This document shows positions 54,980 to 64,000 of a stretch of 64,000 bases of DNA, piece after piece. Both the position numbers and the translations under genes were made by a program. Position 1 is the first letter of the stretch, and every line of letters starts with the position of its first letter. This DNA is from Podospora comata (lineage: Eukaryota > Ascomycota > Sordariomycetes > Sordariales > Podosporaceae): the NCBI GenBank assembly GCA_017354895.1, contig CP071495.1, positions 231,001 to 295,000 on the forward strand. The letters run 5' to 3'. The notes under the pieces were generated by a model. The model did no database searches. It was given only the letters and a program-made list of their open reading frames with translations, and was not told the origin of the DNA.

Positions 54980-57170
54980 TCAAAAGTGTACGTTATGGTG
55001 CCCTTGGAAGCCTGTAGAATTCCCCCACGGGGCTCCCTGGTTTGCTTGTTGTGATGAGTGTTGAGTCATGGGCGCCGACTGGTAAGCAAGTGTGGAGGGA
55101 TTTGTACCAGGGCGTGACGTGGGCAGGGCATGACGGCCGTCCTTCTGCATACTTCTTGCAATGGCACTTTCCACCATATCTCGTCTCGTCTCAAGATAAG
55201 ACTTGATGTCGGTTGTTGTCCTGTCAAAATGGTCTGCCAAGGTCTTCACCTGCTCCCATCTTTCTCCATACAGCTTGAGTGTCTCATTGACCTTGTCGAG
55301 ACACGAGTTGCTCCGCGCGATAGCATCAGAAAGATCCTTGTCCAATCGTTCAGGAAGGGGGGGGGTTTGTTGCGGCGGTTTGGTGGCTCCCAGAGATTGC
55401 CATAAGTCACTTTCGCCTGGGTCCCGCAGCACTGTGACCAGTTGCGAGCCCATGAAGAAAACTTTGAGGGCATCATGATAGGTGTAGAAGCCCTCGCTCG
55501 GGCTGGCCTTGACAACCTCGTACATCCTGTAAAGGTAACGTATGGTGTGTTCAAAGATCAGCAGGCGCCCATGGTCGGTAAGTTTGGGTGTGCGCGGACT
55601 AGGAACGACCAGATAAACAGAGCTGTAATCGAGTTCCAGATCAAACGCGGTGCGAATTGTGGCCGGAAGGTCCAATGTGAGCTCCTTTGACCATCTCTGC
55701 GTCTCGTGATATTTCTGCCACACGTACTGGACGGGATCCCGAAGAGGGTCGTTTGAGTCGGTTTGTACCAAGGTCTGGTACCAACCCGACTGCAGTCTTC
55801 GAAGCTCGAACAGAGGAATAGACGGATCTGACCTTTCATTGTTCACAGATGGACTCGGGAGCCGCACGGATATGTCGTCATCCTTGAAGGAAAAGGGGCG
55901 AGCGTGGACCATGCTGATTGCTCTGAAATGTGTGTCAGCAGAAGTTCATGACTCGACGGTTGATGGACTGAGACGAACCTATCCAGAGCATATACACAAT
56001 AAAAAGTACGTCGGCGCGCATCTATTGTGTCTTTGCTCGACTGCTGTGTGAAAGTGTGGTCTTTGTGGAAGCCCAGGTCGATACAGGCCCGGCAGGCAAA
56101 GCCTATGAGGTGCCAGCTGTCAAAGTGAGCTGGGTCGAGCATGGAGTACTGCGTGAGGAGCACGAGAGCCTGTATTTGAGTGGTGTATCCGGGAACAAAG
56201 GCGCGATCGGCGTAGGGTAAAGCGCGAGCCACATACTGCAGGGCATCATAGTAGTTTCTGTCGTTCACAGCCTTGCTCTGGGCGGCAGAAGCGATGGCCA
56301 TGACCATCCAAAAGAGCCAGTATTCAGAAGACCTTATGCCGCCCAGGATGCCGAGGTCTGCGTCGTCGTAAATCTTGGGAACGAGAGCTTTCAAGTCTGC
56401 GGTTGGGAACAGGGGATAGAGAGGCAGGATATTGTCTTGGTAAAATTGGAAATTGGCCTCGGCCACTTCCTGATACGGAAGTTCGTCAGTGTTTGGGTCG
56501 GGCAATGTGTCATGTTGTGCGGCGGCCAGAACGAGACGGGCAAAGCTCATAGGGTTCGCCGACTCTTGTTGAGTGTCGAAGCCGGGAGTGGTGGCATTGA
56601 CAGTCAACAGGCCAAAATCGGATACCAATGTGTTGAAGTCTGCTTTTTCGCGAGTCCGGGCAGCTTTACGATGGATGGCAGCGGTGATGTCGACCAGCGA
56701 GTCCCTCCGTTCGGAATCCTGCATCGTCATGGTGTTATCATCGACTTCATGCAGAGCCACAGATGCCTTCCGTGACCGGGCATGGTTCAGTCTGCGATCA
56801 AGCTTTTCCACCCTTGCCTCGAGGGCAGCAACCCAGCTCCGCTCCTTGCCGCGAGCAAACTGTTGGTCACTGGCCGCCGAGCATTCATTCTCACGACCAG
56901 CCTTCTCACAGGCGGTACAGGCCGGCAACTTGCCATCACACTGGCTCAGGGGTCAGTCAGGGGAGGTTGTGACGTGGGGATACATGAAGGGGTTTAAGGG
57001 GGCAACTCACCTTGACTTTAGCTACCCGACCTGTTGTTATACACAAGGCTGGAGTCAACAACGATGCTCTGGATCAGCACGGAAAGAGGCGTCTCACATC
57101 TTGAACAGGCAGACACGGGCCGAGACACGCGAAGGTGAGGGTTGTGGGAGAAGCTGGACCGGGTACGCAT
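54980..57170 (-). CDS. Zn2Cys6 transcription factor with a 20-nt microexon
   Basis: Exons 57170-57098, 57030-57011 (20 nt), 56940-55979 and 55922-54980 join to 665 residues. The first three exons build the binuclear cluster: C22, C25, C32, C39, C42, C51 in the pattern C-x2-C-x6-C-x6-C-x2-C-x8-C. The microexon carries RVAKVK between the second and third cysteines. A coiled-coil linker follows, then the fungal-specific transcription factor region with YWLFWMVMAIASAAQ and the TFYCVYALDR block. It is nuclear and probably binds CGG-type sites. It is divergent from a second Zn2Cys6 gene across 1.5 kb. Its targets are unknown. Confidence 0.92.
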
Positions 57171-58675
57171 TGTGTGGGGTCTTGTTGAAGGGAGTGGAGC
57201 TCAGGGTCAACTCCCTGGCTGTGGTGCGCCCACCTAGACGGTGTGGTTGAGGTTGAGAGCAGCTGTCTGTGGTGACTTTGGCTTCTCGTCCAGGACCGGT
57301 GCTGCTACGCTGTGGATCAGCCCTTGTGAGAGGCGCGTCTTTGGTGTCGAGTGAGAATGAGATGGATTGGGGACTGACTGTCTTTGATGCGGGACAGCTG
57401 GGTGTGAAGAGCACGGGAAGTGGGGTAGCGAGCGAGGCAAGGCGGGCTGGATGGATATCCGCCCCTTGTTCGGATTCTTTCTTTCCTAGCCGTGTCCTGC
57501 TGGGTAGATAAGGTATCTGAGGTACCTCCAGCAAAAGGCGATGGAGGACGGGAAGAAGACTGATCAAGGAGTACTTGCCATCCCGATTTGCTATCTATGA
57601 CCTCTTCCACCGGCTGTTTCGATTTGGCCCCCAAATGTGGCGTACCCGGCGCAATACAGGTGAAGTGAGGCGTTCAGCCACGATATCAGACGGCTGTCAA
57701 GTGTCAACTGAACAGATCAGGGGCTGAACCGGCTTGGCGGGGTTTGAAAGGAACCTGTCGCCAAGGCTGAAACCCCACATCGCGTTACTGCGCTGGACCG
57801 TAGCGGAGACTTCAAAATCTGACGGATCAGAGTCCGTGGAAGGCTTCCAGAACTTTTGCCTAGTAGAATCAGTAACTGCCCGCATCTTGCATTTCCCATC
57901 TCATGAGACCAGATCTGAAATGGTAGATTGGCGTGACTGGATGACTGGTGCTGCTGTCTGGTGCGGGTGGACGCTCTGATGGCGGGGTACACCTGCTGGA
58001 ACAACCCCACCTTTCCCGGATCCCTGAATCCCTGCCTGCCAGTGCCCGAGTGCCGTTCCGAGTCTACAGTCAGCTGAGCAAGGTCGCTGCTCAAGCCCCA
58101 AGCCTCACCTACTTTAGGTAAGCCACGGTGGTGGTGATGGCGTGGGATATACGAGGGGTGGTTATGTTGTTTAGGTACAAGGTAACTTGGAACACAATTA
58201 GCTAGTGGCGCGCATTCTGACCTTGTCCGGGCAGAATTGGATGTTGATCATGTTGACCTTTGGTGAGCTGGGTTAGGTTCAATGAAGACCTACGGCGAGG
58301 TGGACAGGGGTTGCGTGTGCCGGCGAATCGGGAGGACTGCCCTGCCCTGTCCAAAAGGATGCCCGCGAGGGAACCTGGAACGTAGGCAGCGGCAGGCCCG
58401 CCAGTGCTTCTCCAACCCAGACTTTGAACTTTGATCTTTCTAAGGTAGGGGTATCACCGTCCAGTGTCAATTCTCTCGAGCATGTCCAGGCTGTTCCAAC
58501 GCATTCGCATTATCATTCTCCTAGCCTGAGCTGCCACGGACAACCACCCAAACACCGCCGCCGGGCAGCACGTTACCCCAGCGAGGTGCCTGGGCACATC
58601 GTCGTCGCGCCCGCTCTAATCTTCCGTCGTCCGTCCTCCCCATTCCATATTCGTAACATCGAGACTCGAATAGAC
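57171..58675. promoter_or_regulatory. Intergenic region between two divergent Zn2Cys6 genes
   Basis: A 1.5-kb bidirectional regulatory region. Frames of up to 150 codons occur but they overlap each other on both strands with no domains. No clear repeats. Confidence 0.55.
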
Positions 58676-61636
58676 ATGGACGCTGCCACTCTGCTGCGCC
58701 AGACCATTGGCGCGTATGCCCCGCGACCACTCCAGCCAGGCCATTTTAACTACCCACGCCGTCCGCCGCCCTCGCATCTCGGCCATTTTGGAGAAAACCT
58801 GAGCAACGGGCCGGCCCAACACCAAGGGACGGTGCATACCTTGACAGCGTGCTGCAGGTGCAGACAGGTACGGCCCTCACTCCCAGGGATCCTTACCCTG
58901 TAATGCTGCAGAGCTGCTTTTGTCTGAGTAGGTACAACCTGAGCTGACGCTTGCCTATCAACGTAGAGGAAAACGAAATGCGATCCAGCCCTCCCACGAT
59001 GTAGTCCCTGCGACCGCGCCGGCCAGACATGCGAGTACTTCGACACGACAAAAAACCGCAAGATGAACCGGACCTACGTTGTAGACCTCCAAAAAAAGGT
59101 CCAGCGTCTAGAGGCCGAACTCGAACAGCTCACGGGGGAGGATCCAAACGATGACGACGACATGGTAACGCCAGGCGGGCTGGTTCATTTGGACAAAAAG
59201 TCGGTCGAATCCCCTCGGTATCTGGGCCCCAGCAGCGGCATCGCAATGACGCGCATTCTCATGGAGGAGGCGAAACGCTATACCGACTCCCTCCGCATCT
59301 CTTCCTTGATCCCGGAATTACGCTCCAGGAGAATCGACCAGCGGGAACGTATGCAAAGCGTTGTCATGGGAAGCTTCAGCGGACCCTCAGGTCCCAGGGC
59401 AGTCGACTTTCCCTTGACGGCCGATATTCCTGCCAAAGAGTTCCCCACGAGAGCCATGACAGAGAACCTGTGGAGAGTTTTCAAAGAAAGAATACAAGTA
59501 TTCACCCCGGTTTTCCATGAGACTGTCTTTGCTCAAGATCTCGAGGCCGTTTTCAATGGTGATACGGACCACTACCGCCTCTTTGCTGTCAACATGATGA
59601 TTGCCATCAGTCTGGCCAAGGTCGACAGGTGGGCCGGATTGCCAGATACATACTACCTTGCTGCCATGGAGCATTTCGACCACGTTGTCAGACCAAAGGA
59701 TCTGAAGACCTTACAATGCTTGATCTTGATCGTACAGTACTCGCTGCTGATGCCCATTAAGATTGCCGTTTACCACGTGGTTGGGCTTGCCATCAAAATA
59801 TGCCAGCAATGGGCCCTCGGGGACGAAAACACATTGGCCATGGGTGACAGCGATCTTCAAAGCCTTGATTTGAAGAGAAGGTTGGTCTGGATTGTGCTCA
59901 CGACCGAGTTGGGCCTCGCCCATATGCTGGGACGCCCCAGCGGGTTTTCGAGAACCGGTGACATGATAAAGGTGAAGTTCTTCGAGACGATTCAGGATGA
60001 GGACATCACGCCAGATGCGACGCCCGAGAGCATCCTACAGGGTCGCTTCTGTGAACGGAAAACCATCGCCATACATTACTGCAAGATGCGGCTGATGCAG
60101 GCCGAGATCCGGCGGGTGCTCTATGAACAGGAACGACCGGCACGAGTAACGGATGTAGATCCTTGGTTCCAGCAAATGGACCAAAAGTTGAAGGATTGGC
60201 TGGACTCTTGTCCAGAACAGCCTCCCCTGTTCAAGCCTTGGTAGGTGGGCATATCAGAACTCGTTTCTTCAAATGGCTGACTGGTATTGATCCAGGTTTA
60301 CAAACCGATATCACGCCGTCATAATCATTCTCTACCGGCCATCACCCCAAGTGCTTAAGCCAACTGCCAGGGCGGCTAGAATTTGCTTTGAAGCAGCAAA
60401 GTCCATCATCACATCCTCTTCGACCGGACCTGATCGGGAGCAGCCCACGTTCGACCGGACATGGGTGTTCCTGCAGACCATCAACTCGTCGCTCAATGCC
60501 CTTCTCTGGTCTATTGGGTACCCTGAGGTTCGAGCCCAAAACAGCCGCGAGGATGTTGAGCAGCTTGTCCAGGATGGCATCAACATTATCACAAACTTCC
60601 ACCCCAAATGGCCAGGCGTGCAAGAGGCCATCAACCTGTACGAAGTCTTGTCAAAGGCTTGTCTGCAGAGCTACACAGCCAAAGTTACGTTTGAGTTGTC
60701 GTCCCCCATGCCCAGTGCGCCCAATGGCCACTTTAAGTCGCCGTTTTTGACTGAAGACGGCAATTCTCCCGACTCGGAGAACTCGTCACCGCAAGGCCAA
60801 CAGTCACACTCGGCAACATCTCTCTTCAGCAACCAGTCGCCATTCGGGTACAACATCGAGCCCCCTTACAACTTTGACCAGGGTGCCCAATATGCGAACC
60901 AATCGCCGTTTCAAAACCAGCCCGCCTTTCGGTCAAACTCAATCTTCATGAACCCGATGAGCTCCTTGACAGATGCACACGGCCGGCGACTCTCTGAACT
61001 GGCTCCCGAGTCCACTCCCTACCAAACCCCGGCCGCAGAGCGAAAGGCAGGCACGCCGCCGATGCCTACAGGGACAGCAAGCTCGCTGCCAACTCCCCCA
61101 GAGTCGCTCCCGCCACCATCGGCAAAGTCCAGCCACATGAGCCTTTCGCCACGATTGGTTGGCACACCTCGAGGTCCAAGCCCGACTCCCACGCCAACGC
61201 TCCATCATGCAAGCCCACTGCCAATGGTCACCCGGCACAGTCCTGTTCCCGCTACTCATGGACTTGCTGAGTACGGCTTTGGGCAACCCTATGGGCAGCA
61301 ACAGCCTGGCCCACCAACTTCCTCCATGGCGGCTCCATCCAACATTCCAGCCTTCACAATCCCTCCTATTCCAGGCTCCAATGCCCAAAGAGCAACGAGA
61401 GTGACCAACTGGAGCAACCCGCCCGCACCGATACTCCAACCACACACATTTGCAGGGGCCAACTCGGCCAGCATCTGGGAACCCCCAACCCAGCAGCAAG
61501 GAGGTTATGCCTTTGGTGGCCCCAGCCTTCAACATCCACCACCACCGCAGTTCTCTCTACCACCAGCGCCAGCAATACAGCATTCCGCCCAACCACAACA
61601 ACAACAACCACAACAACAACAACCACAACAACAACC

Positions 61637-61675
<39 letters not shown>

Positions 61676-62066
61676 CCAAACCCTTCAGCCACGATCCCAT
61701 CATCCACCATCACACCAGCTACAACCACACCAGCAGCTGCACCAACAACAGCACCAACAGCAACAGCAGCAACTTCCGCAACAACAGCAACAACAACAAA
61801 CTCAACAGGCCTACAACCCCTACAGCCCGTACCACAACCTACCGATGGAAGGCGCCCCGTGGCATAACTCTACCTCGGCCGGGGGTCTCCTCTCGTGGGA
61901 AGGGTACGGGAACCAGTACTTTGGCAATGAGCGCCACGATAGCTTGACGCAAGAGCAGCAAACGCAGCTGCTCAACATTCTGGAAGCGGATGGCATGAGT
62001 GATATTTCTGCGTATCTTGCCACTGGCAACGCTGCCAACGGTGGCCACGGCACTGGAAATTGGTAG
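58676..62066 (+). CDS. Zn2Cys6 transcription factor with poly-Gln tail
   Basis: Exons 58676-58867, 58967-60240 and 60296-62066 (introns 99 and 55 bp) give 1078 residues. The cluster is C59, C62, C69, C76, C79, C86 (C-x2-C-x6-C-x6-C-x2-C-x6-C), followed by a Leu heptad coiled coil (YVVDLQKKVQRLEAELEQL). The middle part is the fungal-specific transcription factor domain (VFTPVFHETVFAQDLE, LVWIVLTTELGLAHMLGRPS). The last 400 residues are Pro/Ser/Gln-rich with a long CAA/CAG run, an activation-type region. Start chosen because it is the first ATG in frame with the cluster. Confidence 0.93.
61591..61676. repeat. CAA/CAG trinucleotide tract
   Basis: About 85 bp of CAA with CCA interruptions within the transcription factor tail, giving runs of Gln. 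Likely length-polymorphic. Confidence 0.95.
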
Positions 62067-62407
62067 ATGTTTGTGACATGGATAGACACTGGGCATGTTG
62101 TTTTATTTGTGAGGGGGTCATATTCACCTTGGAACTTGTGTGTGTGTGTGTGTGGGGGGTGGGGTGGTAGAAAGGGGTCTACAGGAGTTGAGGGGATACC
62201 TAAGCGTTGATTTTACTCATTTCTTTTTGTGTCGGGTTGTTCTTGGATACAATTAGGTTTGCAGATTATGGCCACTGTGTTACTTTGTACAGTTGATGGA
62301 TTTGTATATAGACTATTTTTCAACAAAAAACATCAACGAGTCGGTTGGGCCCCTTCCCTTCTACTTGGTACAATGATATCGCAATCATGCAGCCAACCAG
62401 CCAGCAT
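62067..62407. other. Convergent 3' regions
   Basis: A TG microsatellite near 62139-62152 and a T-rich stretch; no gene. Confidence 0.6.
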
Positions 62408-64000
62408 CTAAACCTTCTCCACCTCACCCCCAGGAGCAGCAGCAGCAGGAGCAGCAACCTTTTTGACAGTCCTCTTCCTCCTCTTCTTCCCATCCCCGGG
62501 AACGATCCCCGCATTGGGCGGCGCATCCAACACCCACCTCGCCACGGCCAAAGCCCTATCGCTCCCAACAGGGTACTCCTTCTCGAGCTCATGCCTACCT
62601 GGCCCACCACCATTCCCATTCCCTTGGGCACGAGCAACAACCCCGCCATTCCCATCGCTCGTGACCTTTTGCCCGTCAATGTCTAAATTCCCGATTGCCC
62701 CTTCTAAACTAGACCCATCATAATCCTCATTATCATGATCATTTGCCGGGAGTAGTAGTAGTTGTTGTTGTGGTTGTTGTGGTTGTTGTGGTTGTCCAGC
62801 CACAACACCGGATGTTATCTGCGCGCGTAGCTCAGCCACGGCATTTGCAAGCTGGTAGTCGTGCTCCGCCCTCAGCTGCCTGGCCAGCACGGCCTGCCGG
62901 AAACTCGGCTCGTCGCTCACCCGCTCGTCGCCCAAGGCGTCGAGAACAATCTGGTGATGCAAGCGGTCCTTGCGCTGTTTTTCTGTCTCGACTGGGACAG
63001 GAAAAGGGAAGGGGGAGGGAAGCTCCTTCAGTTCGGTGGATACTTCTGATCCGGTGGTGTCTGACGACGACAGTGCAGGTTTGGACTGCGGCGGCTGGTG
63101 CTGAAGATGATGCAGCGGAGAGGAACCATTCGGGTGCAAAACGGGCACCGGAGCTGGCGCACAGAGATCATCCCATGCGCCTGCTAGCTGGATCCAGTTT
63201 CCTCCTGCGCGCAGGACCTCGACCCAGTCCGCGCGGGCCGGGGAGCGACTAGCTTGGAAGGCTGGGTAGCCGTCTGCTAGACGGGCCAGGCGGGCGACCA
63301 TGTAGGCGTGGCGGAGGAGCTCCTTGGCCGAGGTCTGGATGAGACAGTGGCAGAGTAAGAGAGCGTGAAGAGCGTCGGCCAAAAGGGGGTGGTATGTCAG
63401 TGTTTCTGTGATGACGGGAGAAAGAACGGGCGGAGGTGGCTGGTGTGCCTGCAGGGAGGCTAGGTCCGTGATGGGATACGGCGGGAGATCTGGTGGTGGC
63501 GAGGGAGCAAACAGATCCGAGAGGACGTAGATGCGGTGTGGTTTCTGTGTGGTTCTCTCGTCGTTTCCAACGGGCGACGCAGACTTGGTGGTGTGGCGGG
63601 GAACACGGACGCCGTTGGCGATAGAGTTCACCTTGCGGGCAAAGTCCTCGGCGATGTTCAAGGGTAGATCGGGCGAGTACTCGAAATGGGAAAGGTAAGT
63701 CATGTAGTCACGAAGCGCCCGCTTCGCATTCTGTCTCACATGCTGCCTCGCCTCCAGAACCTCGGGGGACAATGGCGGAGAGGCCTGGTCGCCGTCGCTG
63801 TCCGGTTCTGGCACTTGGGGAGAGCCGTCCGGGAAGGCTGCGTCAACATGCTGGCAGGCCATGGTGAGGTAGACTCCAGCACGTTGGAACAAAAGCTGTG
63901 TCTCCAGGCTGCTCGGCTGCTCTTCTTCCTTCAAGACAACATCCTCGGTTCTTCGCGCCGTCCTTTGCGCCACCTGCTGCTCGGCTTCGGCCTCCTTTCC
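62408..64000 (-). CDS. Unrecognised fungal protein, 5' end outside the window
   Basis: A minus-strand frame open to the right edge encodes at least 530 residues. A helical block near the visible N-terminus (LETQLLFQRAGVYLTMACQH, then VLEARQHVRQNAKRALRDYM) is followed by Pro-rich segments, a probably ordered central part (LLADALHALLLCHCLIQTSA), a Gln run and a basic C-terminus (KKRRKRTVKK). No domain or catalytic motif is recognised. The basic tail may be a nuclear localisation signal. The true start lies beyond base 64000. Confidence 0.75.
   Translation of the reverse strand, partial: GKEAEAEQQVAQRTARRTEDVVLKEEEQPSSLETQLLFQRAGVYLTMACQHVDAAFPDGSPQVPEPDSDGDQASPPLSPEVLEARQHVRQNAKRALRDYMTYLSHFEYSPDLPLNIAEDFARKVNSIANGVRVPRHTTKSASPVGNDERTTQKPHRIYVLSDLFAPSPPPDLPPYPITDLASLQAHQPPPPVLSPVITETLTYHPLLADALHALLLCHCLIQTSAKELLRHAYMVARLARLADGYPAFQASRSPARADWVEVLRAGGNWIQLAGAWDDLCAPAPVPVLHPNGSSPLHHLQHQPPQSKPALSSSDTTGSEVSTELKELPSPFPFPVPVETEKQRKDRLHHQIVLDALGDERVSDEPSFRQAVLARQLRAEHDYQLANAVAELRAQITSGVVAGQPQQPQQPQQQLLLLPANDHDNEDYDGSSLEGAIGNLDIDGQKVTSDGNGGVVARAQGNGNGGGPGRHELEKEYPVGSDRALAVARWVLDAPPNAGIVPGDGKKRRKRTVKKVAAPAAAAPGGEVEKV

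Noticed and set aside
57094-57634. Open frames upstream of the Zn2Cys6 gene as its first exon
   Set aside because: Only the frame starting at 57170 joins with the microexon and third exon to build the complete cysteine cluster.
1-64000. CRISPR arrays, operons or bacterial-type defence genes
   Set aside because: The sequence is fungal with spliceosomal introns; no spaced direct-repeat arrays were seen.

Overview
This window is fungal, almost certainly from the genus Podospora (Sordariales). The main reason is the first 3.4 kb: a 289-codon gene that I recognise as the HET-s/HET-S prion gene, facing a divergently transcribed NACHT-domain NOD-like receptor gene (nwd2), which is the known het-s locus arrangement. 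Short GT-AG introns of 50-90 bp, a dispersed 5S rRNA gene, transposon relics with C-to-T/G-to-A type nonsense changes (RIP-like) and a cellulose-binding GH7 cellobiohydrolase fit a coprophilous ascomycete.

The window has two parts. Bases 1-25.3 kb are accessory sequence: het-S, an nwd2 gene whose WD-repeat region is almost gone, a pogo/Fot1 transposase relic, a field of short subterminal-type repeats, a LINE reverse transcriptase fragment, a copia retrotransposon remnant abutting a beheaded Hce2-type effector gene, an intact SRPK-like kinase, a small two-exon orphan gene, and broken FHA-kinase, F-box, amine-oxidase and NLR genes. It also holds a diverged 5S rRNA gene, a DUF3435-type relic and a complete hAT-type MITE with an 8-bp target duplication.

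From 25.7 kb the sequence becomes an ordinary gene-dense core: NMD3 (60S export), a disordered hypothetical protein, ESF2 (rRNA processing), an aldehyde dehydrogenase, a Ser/Pro-rich hypothetical protein, ERG8 (phosphomevalonate kinase), a 1191-residue mitochondrial PPR protein, a small Tyr-rich hypothetical protein and GH7 cellobiohydrolase with a CBM1. These are followed by a single-pass membrane protein, a cysteine-rich secreted peptide gene with one premature stop, an O-methyltransferase, two divergent Zn2Cys6 transcription factors and the 3' part of an unrecognised gene running off the right edge.

The most interesting part is the left end. The HET-S executioner carries the residues that define the S specificity, its partner receptor has lost its sensor repeats, and the intergenic region between them holds a decayed second copy of the receptor's amyloid-motif start. 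A second, independent NLR fragment lies 20 kb away. Coordinates of multi-exon genes below were checked so that the joined exons keep a multiple of three.
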